64,000 nucleotides of DNA from Ursus arctos (taxonomy: Eukaryota > Chordata > Mammalia > Carnivora > Ursidae), in NCBI RefSeq assembly GCF_023065955.2, contig NC_079873.1, positions 11,918,566-11,982,565 of the forward strand, in the 5' to 3' direction. Each line of letters opens with the position of its first letter. The stretch's first letter is position 1. Positions 46,501 through 57,541 of the stretch are shown here, piece by piece. Both the position numbers and the translations under genes were made by a program. The notes under the pieces are model-generated. The model was not told where the DNA came from. It saw only the letters and a program-made list of their open reading frames with translations, and ran no database searches.

Positions 46501-49500
46501 CATTCATGATTTTACTTCTTTGGGTCCTTTTCTTTTCTTTTTGATAAGTCTCACCAGGGGTTTATCAATCTTATTAATTCTTTCAAAGATCCAGCTCCTT
46601 GTTTCATTGAATTGTTCTACTATTCCTTTGGTTTGTATTTCATTGATTTCTGCTCTAATCTTTATTATTTCTCTCCTTATGCTGGGTTTGGGCTTTATTT
46701 GCTGTTCTTTCTCCAGCTCCTTTAGGTGTAAAGTCAGGCTGTCTGAGACCTTTCTTGTTTGTTGAGAAAGGCTTGTATTGCTATATACTTCCCTCTTAGG
46801 CCTGCCTTTGATGCATCCCTAAGGTTTTGAACAGTTGTATTTTCATTTTCATTTGTTTCCATGAATTTTTAAAAATTCTTCTTTGATTTCCTGGTTGACC
46901 CATTCATTGTTTAGTAGGATGCTCTGTAGTCTCCATGTATTTGAGTTCTCTCCAAATCTCCTCTTGTGATTGAGTTCCAGTTTCAAATCATTGTGGTCCA
47001 GAAATATGCAAGGAATGATCTCAATCTTTTGGTACCGGTTGAGACCGATTTGTGACCAGGATGTGATCTATTCTGGAGAATGTTCCATGTGCACTCAAGA
47101 AGAATGTGTACTCTCTTGCTTTAGAATGGAATGTTCTGAATATATCTGTGAAGTCCATCTGGTCCAATGTGTCATTCAAAGTCCTTGTTTCCTTGGTGAT
47201 CTTCTGCTTAGATGATCTGTCCATTGCAGTGAGTGGGGTGTTAAAGTCCCCTCCTCTTACTGTATTATTATCAATGTGTTTTTTTTTTATTTTGTTATTA
47301 ATTGACTTATATAATTGGCTGCTCCCATGTTAGGGGCATAAATATTTATAATTGTTAGGTCTTCTTGTTGGATAGATCCTTTAATTATGATATAGTGTCC
47401 TTCCTCATCTCTTATTACAGTCTTTGGTTTTAAAATCTAATTTGTCTGATGTAAGGATTGCCACCCCAGCTTTCTTTTGATGTTCATTAGCATGACAAAT
47501 TTTTTTCCACCCCCTCACTTTTAAAATGAATCTCTTGCAGAGAGCATATCGATGGGTCTTGCTTTTTTATCCAATCTGATACTCTGTGTCTTTTAATTAT
47601 GGCATTTAGCCCATTTATATGCAGAGTAACTATTGAAAGATATGAATTTAATGCCAATTTAGTACCTGTAAAGTGACTGTTTCTTTATATGTTCTCTGTT
47701 CCTTTCTGGTCTATGTTACTTTTGGGCTCTCTCTTCGCTTAAAGGATCTCTTTTAATATTTCTTGTAGGGATGGTTTGGTGATCACAGATTCTTTTAATT
47801 TCTCTTTGTCCTGGAAGATTTTATCTCTCCTTCTATTTTGAATGACATCCTAGCTGGATAAAGTATTCTTGGCTGCATATTTTTCTCATTTAGCACCCTG
47901 AATATATAATGCTAGTCCTTTCTGGCCTGCCATGTCTCTGTGGATAGGTCTGCTGCTAGTCTAATAGTTCTACCCTTGTAGGTTGCAACCTCTTGTTCTG
48001 AGCTCTTTCAGGATTTTCTCTTTGTGAGATTTGAAGTTTCACTATTATATGTCAGGGTGTTCACCTATTTTTATTGATTTTGAGAGGGATTCTCTGTGCC
48101 TCCTGGACTTGGATGCCTGTTTCCTTCCCCATGTTAGAGACGTTCTCCATTATAATTTGCTCCAATATACCTTCTGCCCCTCTCTCTCTCTTCCCTCTTC
48201 TTCTGGGATCCCAATTATTCTAATATTGTTTCTCTTTATGATATCACTTCTCTCTCGAATTCTCCCTTCGTGGTCATGGTCAGTAGTTGTTTATCTCCTT
48301 TTGTCTCATTTCTTTATTCTGCATAATTTTGTCTTCTATATCACTATTTCTCTCTTCTGCATCATTATCCCAGCAGTTAGAGCCTCCATTTTTTATTGCA
48401 TCTCATTAATAGCCTTTTTTATTTTGACTTAAATTGATTAGATTTTAGTTTTTTCAGTTCTCCTGAAAGGGATTCTCTAGTGTTTTCTGTACTTTTTTCA
48501 AGCCCAGCTATATTATAAAGATACTATCATCATTATTCTGAACTTGAGTTCCAACATCTTACTTATATCTATACTGATTAAGTCCCTGGCAGTCAGTACT
48601 GCCTCTTGTTCCCTTTTTTGAGGTGAGTTTTTCCATCTTGTCATTTTGTCCAGAGAAGAATAGATGATTGAGAGAACCAAATAATAAAATGGCAACAACG
48701 ACCCTAGAGAAATAGACACTAAACAAATCAGAAGAGTCCTGAAACAGAAAAAATTTTTTTAAAAAAGAGAATATAATCAGATAGGTGAACAGAATATAAC
48801 TATACACTGGATCCTGTGTGTATTTTGGTCCAGTTGTTAGAAAACTAGATCCCAAAATTGTAAAGAAAGGAAAATATATATATAAGTACAAAAATAAAAT
48901 TAAATACAATGAAAGGATAGAATGTAACTGTAACAATGAAAATTTAAAAAGATTTGAACAAAAGAGTTGATAAAATAAGAAATTGGTTGAAAAAGGAAAG
49001 AGAAAGAAATTAAAATTGAAAGACTGAACAATCATGGGTGGGGGGAAACCATGATTTCCATATGCTGTATTGCCCTAGCACTGGAGTTTTGCAGTTCTCA
49101 CTGATCGGTAAACTTGGTCTTGGCCGGATGTTCTTGCTGATCTTCTGGGGGAGGGGCCTGTTGTGTTGATTCTTAAGTGTATTTGCCCAGGTGGAATTGT
49201 ACCACCCTTGCCAGGGGCCAGGCTATGTAATCTGCTCCTGATTGCCCTATGTGGCTTTTGTTCCCTGAAGGCTTTTCTCATAGCTTTAGTGGATGAGAAT
49301 GAAAATGGCAGCTTCCCAGTCTCCAGCCCTGGAGCTGAAGGCTTGGGGCCCCACTCCTCAGTGCGGCTTCAGAGAAAAGCAGTCAGTCACTCCTGTCTCC
49401 CTGGTCTCCAGCTCCACTCCGTGCTCACCTATCCTGTGACCAAGCATTTCTATCTCAGGCATGCAACCCTGTTTCGAGTCTACTAAACCCTGTAGACTCC

Positions 49501-49860
49501 TTCAGAGTGGTCCTGTGCCACTCCTCCACGGGGATGAAGGGGGGTCTCGCTGTTTCTGCTGCTTGTTGGGCCCCTGCTCGGTGATCAGTCGCCCAACTGT
49601 GCCACAGTTCGTGGTTTATGGCAACCCTGAGCTGAGAGACCATCCCTGGGCTCCCTGATTACAGCTGGCTTCCCGGCTCGGATGCCTGGTAACTCTGCTG
49701 CACTCAGGCACCCCTGGTCTTCATGTGACCCCAGGTATCCTGAGACCACGCTGTCCCTGCTTAGCCACCTAAGCGCCTCTCAGGCCAGGAATTCCCTACT
49801 GGAACAGACTTCTAAAAGTTCCAATCTTGTGCTCCACTGCTATATCACTTTCCAGTAGCT
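43580..49860 (-). mobile_element. Near full-length carnivore L1, decayed
   Basis: Read on the minus strand from 49,860 down: 5' UTR-like GC-rich region (49,040-49,860), ORF1 region (about 47,700-48,560), ORF2 endonuclease (about 47,000-47,650, with the FSRIDHIL stretch), reverse transcriptase (about 45,600-46,510, with [15 protein letters not shown]), C-terminal domain, and 3' UTR (43,600-44,000). The reverse transcriptase catalytic motif reads FAND at about 45,630 instead of FADD. ORF2 is broken into many short frames. A 17-bp tandem repeat (TTATTCCTAGGTATCTT type) sits at about 45,404-45,440. It cannot be mobile. Boundaries are approximate; an A tail and target duplication were not resolved. 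Confidence 0.85.
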
Positions 49861-50079
49861 GGATTATGGAGGGGACCCCTCCCTCCCAGGGGACTGCTCT
49901 GCCCTGCAGTTTATCTTCTCATGGACAACAACTTCCTGTGGCCCCAGCAAGAAAAGCATTGTTGCGCTGGAAGTAGTATTGCCTGGGAGGGAGAGATAGG
50001 ACTCAGACAGGGTCTGGCCAGAAGATGAGAGGCACGAGCCCTGCAGGACAGGTGGGTAGAACAAGGAGTGAATTACCTT

Positions 50080-52110
50080 TCCTCCGTAATTCCATTTTCT
50101 CCCAAATTTCCTGTCTCTTCCACAATTCTCTGTATTAACCCACAAATCTGTTTTCTCTGACACTCCTCTTGTTCTCCCACAATTCTGTTTCATTCCATTA
50201 TCCTCTGTGCTCTCCCACAATCCATTAGTGCTCTCCCATAATCCACCATGCTCTCTCACAACCCTTTCTGCTTTCCCACAATCCTCCTGCTTCCCCTCCA
50301 GGCCTCTGTGCTTTCCCATAATCCTTCATGTTCTCCCACAATTCCTCATGCTTTTCACAGTGCTACCTTTCTCCCCCAATCCTGTGATCACCCACAATCC
50401 TCTGTGCTTTCCCACAATTCTCTTCTCTCCCATAGTCCTCCTGTATTCCCACAATTCCTCATGATTTCTCACAGTGCTACCTCTCTCCTATAATCCTCTG
50501 TAGTTTCCCACAATCCTCCATGTTCTCCCACAATTCTCCCCCACAATTCCCCATGCTTTCCCACAATGCTGCCTCTCCTCCACAATCAGCCAGTGATTTC
50601 CCACAATCCTTCGTGGTTTCCCACAATCTTCTGTCCTCTACCACAATCCTTTAGTGATTTTCCACAAAGTTACCTCTCTTCCATAATCCTGTGTGGTTTC
50701 TCACAATACTCCATGTTCTCCCGCAATCCTCTGGGCTTTTCCATAATCCTCTGTACTCTCCCACCATCCCCCACAATGCTACCTCTCTCCCATAATCCTC
50801 TGTATTCCCATAATCCTCCAGTTCTCCCACAAATCCCATGCTTTTCAACAGTTTTTGTGCTTTCCTGCAATCCTGTTCTTTCCCACAAGCCTTCAGTCAT
50901 TCCCCACAATGCTACCTCTCTCCCGTAATCCTCTGTGCTCTCCCACATTCCTCCATATACTCCCACAATTCTCTTCCTTGCCCACAATTCCCCATGTTTT
51001 CTCAAAATGCCACCTCTCCCCCACAATCCTTTGTGGTCTCCCATAATCCTCCAGTGATTTCCCACAGTTCTCTATGCTTTCCCACAATCTTCTGTTCTCT
51101 TCCACAATCCTTTAGTGATTCCCCACAGTGCTACCTCTTTCCCATAATCCTCTGTGGTCTCTCATATTCCTCCATGTTCCCGCAAAATTCTCCATGCTTT
51201 TCCACAATGTTTGCTCTCTCCCACAATCATCTTTGGTTTCCCACAATCTCCTGTGGTCTCCCACAGTCTCCTGTGCTTTCCCACAATCTTCTGTACTCTT
51301 CCACAATTCTCCAGTAATTTCCCATAATGCTACCACTCTCCCATAATCCTTTGTGCTTCCGACAATCCTCCAGTCATTTCCCACAATCCTCCATGTTCTC
51401 CCACAATTATGTTTTCTCCTGTTATTCTTTGTGTTCTACCACAATGGTGCCTCTCACCCACAATCCTTTTCCTCTCCCACCATTTCTGATACTTTTCTAC
51501 AATGCTCCCTCACCTTTGCAGTTCTCCAGAGGTTTCTCACAATCCTCTGTGCTTTCCCACATTCCTCTTGCTCCTCCACAGTTCTCTATGCTTTTCCACA
51601 ATGCTCTCTCTCTTCCTCAGTCCTTTGCAGTTTCTCACACTTTTCTGTGCCTTTCCACAATTTTCCTGCACTCTCACAGTTTTCCATGCTTTCTCAGAAT
51701 GCTCTCCCCCGCCACAATCCTCCATGTTGTTCCACAATCCTTTTGCTCTCCCACAATTCCTAATGCTTTCCCATAATGCTACTTGTCTACCACAATCCTG
51801 TTTTCTCCCATAGTTGTCCATGCTCTCCCACAATCCTGTGCTTTCCACAATGCTTTCTCTTTACTGTAATCCTCTCTGCTCTCCCATAGTCCTCCATGTT
51901 TTCCCACAGTCTGGTGCCCTCCCTCATCTTTTGTGTTCTCCTCAAATCCTCTGTGCTCTCCCAAAAACCCTTGTGCTTGCTTTCTGTTTTCTCCCACAAT
52001 TTTTTCTGCTTTCCCAGAATACTCTGTATTCTCCCACAATCCTTCATTATTTCCCACAAGTCTCTATTTTTCCACAATTTCAGATCTCTCCTACAATTCT
52101 CCCTGATGTG
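50080..52110. repeat. Degenerate 20-21 bp tandem array with ~100 bp higher-order period
   Basis: The + strand repeats the theme CCCACAATCCTCTGTGCTTT over about 2 kb with many substitutions and small indels. A variant phrase of the type ATGCTACCTCTCTCCCATAA recurs near 50,361, 50,475, 50,662, 50,779, 50,908, 51,130 and 51,328, with related forms (TGCTGCC, TGCCACC, TGCTCCC, TGCTCTC, TGCTACTT) between and after them up to 51,777. That suggests a higher-order unit of about five monomers. Because a 21-bp monomer keeps frame, long open frames with a seven-residue rhythm (LSHNPLC type on +, GLWESTEDYG type on -) appear on both strands. They are repeat-derived and not called as genes. Confidence 0.92.
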
Positions 52111-53372
52111 TAGGTAAGGGTCTTGGCTATGACAAGTGCCAGGGTGTGGCCATGGATAACTGGTATGTGGCTCTTACAGAAGAGGCATGCCCAGTAGAGG
52201 TGTGTGGTCATGAAGAAGTAAAATTGGCATAACCTAGGAAAGAGGGCATGACTCATAGTGTGAGGGCATGGCTAGAAGGTGAGGAGTGGTCTTGCAGGAG
52301 GGGTATGGGTAGGAGGATGGGCACTTCAGGAGCAGGTGAATTCTCTGTCTCTCTCCCACAAAATACCTTGTTTTTCCCACAATTCCTGTGTCTCCCACAA
52401 TTCTCGTTTTCGCTCATATGTTGTAGTCTCCCACCACCATCCTCTATGCTCTCCCCGGTCCTTCATGTCTCTCATGACTCTGTTTTCTCCCAGTCTTCCA
52501 TGTTCTCCCACAATCATTCCATCTAGAGGTCTCCCCCACAATTCTATTTTCTTCCAGAATTCTCTGTTCTCTCCCAAAATGCTTCATTCTTGCCCACAAC
52601 TGTCTGTCTCTCCCAGAATTATCTCCCATAATTTCATGTTCCCTATAATTATCTGTGGGTCTTAGGTAGGGGGCATGGCAATAGTGCAGCAAAGAGTGGC
52701 TGTGAATGGAGAGCAAGGTGCCATGGAACCACCTGGGGGAGTGGTCATAATGGGAAAGGTGGGTTGGCAGCTGGGTGGGGGGCATGGTAGTCATGAAAGA
52801 ACAAAGGTGGCAAAGCAGAAGAGGCAGGGCAGGCACGAAGGGTGAATTTTCAGTCTCTCCCAAAGTACCTTGTTTTCCCCACAGTTCTCTCTCCCAAAAT
52901 TTCTTGCCTCTCACATATTTCTGTTTTCACTGACAATTCTCTGTTATCTGTATTTTCTGTTTTAATTGTATGTTTCCCAAGGTTCTTTGTGGTGCCCTGG
53001 TAGTGGGCATGTCTATTTAGACGTGCAGGGGGCATGGCTCTGGCAGTAGCTGTGTGGTCACCACATTGATCAGAGGGCTTAACTTGTGGCAATAAGAAGG
53101 AAAAGGACATGGCCTAGATGGGAATGTTAGGTGCTTTCCTAGGCTGTGGTGGCCAAGGTGGAGCACACGGGTTGACCAGGAAAAGGTGGAGTGTGGCAGG
53201 GAGAAGGGATGAGTAGTGGCTCAGATAAGAAAAGTTCAGTCAGCCAGAGTAGAAGGGTATGGCTCAAGAGGGATGGGAATAGCCATGAAGGAGCAGAAGA
53301 ATAGCCAAGGGAATATCCCAAGCACTGGGACTGAGCTCAGGTGCCAAGACCAAGGTGAAGGGGCCAGTTCTC
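52111..53372. repeat. Composite repeat: spacer plus short array, about 510-bp units
   Basis: After the main array a unit recurs: a purine-rich spacer with GGGCATGGC-type motifs, then a block starting with CTCTCCCACAAAATACCTTG (near 52,350), CTCCCAAAGTACCTTGTTTT (near 52,857) and CTATAATACCTTATG (near 53,380), each followed by fewer copies of the tandem monomer. Starts are about 508 and 524 bases apart. Each successive unit has a shorter monomer array. The main array start near 50,075 has a similar lead-in (GAGTGAATTACCTTTCCTCC). Confidence 0.7.
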
Positions 53373-53389
53373 AGTCTTTTCTATAATAC

Positions 53390-53825
53390 CTTATGTATTA
53401 ATGAGGGTTTTTCAGAGAAACTGAATAAACACACACACACACAGGATATATATATATTTACACACACACACAGATTGATGTTAAGAATTGGCTCAAATGA
53501 TAATGGAGTTGTTAAGTCCAAAATCTGCAGTAAGCTTGCAGGCTGGGACTCAGGGTAGAGTTGAGTTGAGTCCAAACAGTTGGTTGGCAGAATTCCTCCA
53601 GAGGAGGTCGGGTCTTTGTTCTATTAAAGCTTTCAAATGATTGGATGGGGCTCACCCACAATATGGAGAACAATCTGGTTTACTCAAAGTCCACCAATTC
53701 AAATGTTAAATCAAATCCCCCCCCCCAAAAAAAAACCACCTTAATAGTAGCATCTTGAATAATGATGACAGAATATCTAAACATTATGGCCCAACCAAGT
53801 TGACATATAAAATTATCCATTACAC
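53390..53825 (+). mobile_element. Ancient interspersed repeat with CA/TA runs
   Basis: ATGAGGGTTTTTCAGAGAAA, AAGAATTGGCTCAAATGATA, AGTCCAAAATCTGCAGTAAG, CTACCCTGAGTCCCAGCC in antisense and AGTTGACATATAAAATTATC at the right. It is a known mammalian repeat class (the TTAGTCAGGGTTCTCCAGAG type) whose family name I cannot fix. It appears inserted in the composite repeat, because monomer-like sequence (TCTCTCCCACGATCCTCTGT) resumes at about 53,845. Confidence 0.6.
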
Positions 53826-53899
53826 CTTGTCTCGCCAAATGTTTGTCTCTCCCACGATCCTCTGTTATTGCTCAAAATCTTTCATTCTCCCCAGAGTTT

Positions 53900-55439
53900 C
53901 TTGCCCTGGAAGGAAAAACAACTCATTGCTTCTATCATCAAGAAAGCCTTGCTATGATAAAAAAAAAAAAAAAGTCATCTAACTGAACACTGTGTTTAAT
54001 GACTTACCAGATTTACATTCCAGTTCAAGCTTCTTATCTCAGCATGGACCAGTAACTAGCAGTTCCTGGACTGGTACTTGAGGAGCACCGCCATTTTTCA
54101 TTTCTAGTCTACTTCCTGGTATATAAATGAGCAGTTATGGAAGTATTCAATAAGCAGGAACTGAAGAGATGAAGGAATCAATGAACCTTAAAAATCACTT
54201 ATTCACCAATATTTACAGAGCCCCTACCAGTGTGCCAGTACTGTGTTAAGTGCTGGGAATACAAAGTTGAACAATCTGGTCAAAGTCCCTGTTCTTAGGG
54301 AATTTACATTGTAGTAAACAACCAACCAACAGACAGTCCAATATACAAACCAGAAAATACATAAGTGGTGAGACACCCCGTGGAGGAAAATGAAAGGGAC
54401 AATGTAATAAGAGATAGAGGGGTGGGGCTGCTACTTAAAAGTGTGTTTTGTGGACCATCAGGTTTGCATCTCCTGAGAGATTACAAAATGCAGAATCTCA
54501 GGTCCCACTCCAGAATCACTGAGTCAGAGTATGCATTATAACGATCTCCAGGTGCTCCCTGTGTTCAGTGCAAATGGAGAGGCTCTGGATACAATTTCAG
54601 ATATGGTTGTCAGGAAAGACAGCTCTAAAGAGACAACATTTTAGCTGAGAACTGAATGATGAGAAAAACCTGATCATGTAAATGTAGGCAACAAGTGGTC
54701 CAAACAATGGGAACAGCAAGGGAAATGTTCCAAGATAGGAATGAACAGGGGAGACTAGTGTGGGTGGGACAGATTGAGAGAGGATCACTTGAACTCTTCT
54801 GCTGAATATTTATCAAAAGCCCTATAATGAGAATTGTTGACTTGCTGTAACTACACAAAAGTTCTACATGCAGAGACCTCTATTTCTGCAAAGCGGAGCT
54901 ACCAGATAGGTTTTTGCATGAAGCCACGCATCCATCCTTCGCCCATGACAGACATTGTTAATCAGTCACAGAACTTTTTCCTTCTGAGCCTAGACAAAGA
55001 TACAAAGCTCAGCACAGTTATTCAGGCAGCCACCACAGATAGCTCATAGTCGACATGTGAGTTGAAACCCATTTGCCATCCTAGGGAAAGATTATGAAAA
55101 TGCTACCCTGGAGGGCCTATGTGCTTGGATGAACAGAAAAGTTTTGGTGGTTCATAGAATCGATTTAATGCACTGTGTTTTGTGATTGTGTCAACAGCTT
55201 ACAGAGAGGGGACCTGCGTTTAACTCCTCACGACACTTATTTCCCGCTTAGCTCACCACATCATCTATATGAGAAAACAGGATTTTTCTCAGGACAGAAA
55301 TTCAAGAAAAACTGTGTTTCTAAAACAAAACAACACTAAACTAAAACTAAAAGATTGATTTTTATCTTAAGAACACTAGAAGACCTTAAAACGATTGCTA
55401 TTTCCTCTTTTCTAATGCTGTTGAAAAGCTTAGGGGCAT
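53900..55439. other. Intergenic DNA with MIR/L2- and MER5-like remnants
   Basis: 54,190-54,320 is MIR/L2-like (CAATATTTACAGAGCCCCTA, GTGTTAAGTGCTGGGAATAC). 54,440-54,590 resembles a MER5A-type DNA transposon (GGTTTGCATCTCCTGAGAGA, TGCAGAATCTCAGGTCCCAC). 54,610-54,780 is L2-like antisense. 54,800-55,439 shows nothing clear. Confidence 0.5.
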
Positions 55440-55651
55440 GGGGCGCCTGGGTGGCACAGCGGTTAAGCGTCTGCCTTCGGCTCAGAGCGTGATCTCAGCA
55501 TTGTGGGATCGAGCCCCACATCAGGCTCCTCCGCTGTGAGCCTGCTTCTTCCTCTCCCACTCCCCCTGCTTGTGTTCCCTCTCTCGCTGGCTGTCTCTAT
55601 CTCTGTCAAATAAATAAATAAAATCTTAAAAAAAAAAAAGAAAAGAAAAAA
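55440..55651 (+). mobile_element. CAN-SINE with perfect 16-bp target duplication
   Basis: GGGGCGCCTGGGTGGCACAG start, TCAAATAAATAAATAAAATC and an A/AAAAG tail. GAAAAGCTTAGGGGCA is present on both sides without mismatch, indicating a young insertion. Confidence 0.96.
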
Positions 55652-57199
55652 GAAAAGCTTAGGGGCAAATCTTTGTCCCAACTTAAACAACTGTTCTGGA
55701 TCTGGTGGCCTGCATACTTAAATGCTGATCTTAGCACTGACTGCTGTATTCTCCTTACATTAAGTTCCCCTTTCCTTGGCTCCTTCAGCTATTGGTTGTA
55801 TTCAGTAATGTCAATATTTTTGTAAGCTGCCTCAAATTGTTTGTGGAAGAAGGTGAGGTAGAACTCACTATAAACATCAGCTCAGTAAATTACTCAGGCT
55901 GTATTTGGACCGATTTCTGTGAGTCCATTTTTCAGGCAAAAATGACTGACAGTTGAAACATTTTATAAATGAGGCAGGGTTCTCAGGGTCAGAATGAGCT
56001 TAATACCAGTGTTCTGTTAAACTTGTTCTTTTCTCTGTGTTCTTTGTAGAGCAACATTTTGAATATTCCCACTATCTTCAAGCCAGAAATGGAATGGAGG
56101 GTGGGAAGAAAAGAGAAAGTAACTAAATATGCTATCACAAAATCTGTATTGTTGGCATATGAAAAAATAAACATAGCAAATCTTACTGCTGGGAGCAAAG
56201 AAATGTTATCTTTCTACACATGTGAAAAGGCTAAGAGAATATATAGTGTAAAGAAGTATACTAAGTCCTATAAAGGTGACGACTTATGTTTGGTACCGAA
56301 ACATATTCCTACTAATCAAATCAAGAAGACCTGTGCTTACCAAATCCTTTTCCACCTATCAGCCCCTTGCCACACCTTCTCTAACTTTCTCATCATTTCT
56401 TGTCACAAACAAACCCAAGTTGGGACAACTTCAGACTGTAAGCTCCTGGAGGCTTATCTTCTTTCTTAGGGGAGCATGTACTCAAAAAATAGGATTTGAA
56501 TGAATGAATCAGAGATTTCTGCACAGAGGTAGAAAAGCTGGTTATAACCTTCTCCTGTGGACCCAGAGTTTTAAGTGGAGAGAGGAAGGCTAGCAGAGTG
56601 ATCTTAGGGCACCCACAGGGCTTGCAACCAGAGTTTCAGTCTCAGTGTGGTCGTGTCTCCACAGGCCCTAGACAGCCAGAGCTCACTGGATGCCTAAGCA
56701 AGGTCCTCTGGAGGAGCTATCAGGAAATACAAGAGTTCTGTTTACCCCACTCATCTGTGTAGCACTTAAGGTTGGCTGAGGAACAGGATCATTGGTCCAT
56801 AGTTCTGGTTTAGAGGATGTGAAAACTGGCTGGAAGAAGCAATTCCAAATTCAAGTTCATATGTGAAAACTGCCTCCAAGAAACTCGGGTAAAGTGGACA
56901 TGAAATTAACAGGAAGGAACACGGTTGTGTGACTCGTCCAATATTTGCATTTCCTTACTGAGCGACCTGCTCTCAGTACATTCAGTCTTGATGTTTAGAA
57001 ATGGGAGAAACCTAAGCCAAGTCATTCTCTAGACGAGGCTCTTAAGCCTGCGGTCTGATTTCACCCGACAAAATGTCGCCAGCGCTCAGTTCCCAGACCC
57101 GGGAGGGTTTCTCTAGAGACAAGGGGCGCCGCCCACGCGACCTCGTGTCCCTGTGGCCAAGTCCCGCCTGGTAGGAGGGAACGCTAGGGGTTTGGCCCT
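55652..57199. other. Upstream region of the second CA5B-type promoter
   Basis: Unique-looking sequence, AT-rich to about 57,040 and then rising in GC. A 136-codon frame at 56,059-56,469 has no recognisable domain and no retroposition marks; it is left uncalled. Confidence 0.45.
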
Positions 57200-57480
57200 G
57201 CAGGAGGAGCCAGGCCACAGCAGAGCACAGGGGCGTAACCAAGGTGGAGGGCGGGGCCCAGGCGGAGCTCAGGGGCGTGGCCCGGGCGAGGGGGCGTGGC
57301 TGTGACGGGAGGGGAGCGGCCCGGCCGCGGACGCCCGACAGCTTGGCCTGGAGGGGCGTAGCCGAGGCCACACGTAAGGACGTAAGGGGGCGTGGCCCCG
57401 GCCTCACAAGAGGCTTAGAGGGGGCGTGGCCTGGGCTGTGGGGCGTGAAGACGGGGCGTGGCTATGATGGCTAAGCGCAC
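57200..57480 (+). promoter_or_regulatory. CA5B: CpG-rich promoter with repeated GC/GT boxes (presumed CA5B)
   Basis: GGGGCGTGGC or a one-base variant occurs near 57,230, 57,271, 57,290, 57,352, 57,386, 57,420 and 57,452, mixed with GGGCGGGGCC. These are binding-site types for SP/KLF zinc-finger factors. The repeats sit about 20-60 bases apart on the same strand, and no TATA box was seen, consistent with a housekeeping CpG-island promoter. It immediately precedes a first-exon-like sequence. Confidence 0.7.
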
Positions 57481-57541
57481 TTGCCACGGGTCTCGGGGCT
57501 AGAGCTAGCCGCCGAGGTTCGTTCTCTGGAGAAACGCTAAG
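57480..57541 (+). other. CA5B: Noncoding first exon with donor (presumed CA5B)
   Basis: A CpG-rich stretch ending in GAAACGCTAAG with donor GTAAGG at 57,542. The assignment rests on position: sequence from 58,028 on is paralogous to the first bases of the window, which lie in intron 1 upstream of the pseudogene leader exon, so this is the equivalent first exon of the second copy. The 5' boundary is not determined. The protein-coding leader exon of this copy should lie just beyond the window. Confidence 0.6.

Noticed and set aside
44291..47224. Antisense frames with reverse transcriptase and endonuclease motifs
   Set aside because: They are fragments of one decayed L1, not host genes, and are reported as a mobile element only.
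50080..52110. CRISPR-like regularly spaced repeats
   Set aside because: The repeats are head-to-tail without unique spacers, degenerate, and in a mammalian genome.
49864..52117. Many long open frames on both strands (for example 50,838-51,317 and 49,864-50,319)
   Set aside because: They are translations of the 21-bp tandem monomer, occur on both strands at once, and have no start context, splice sites or domain.
56059..56469. 136-codon frame upstream of the promoter
   Set aside because: Lys-rich AT-driven frame with no family resemblance; length is within chance for this much AT-rich DNA.
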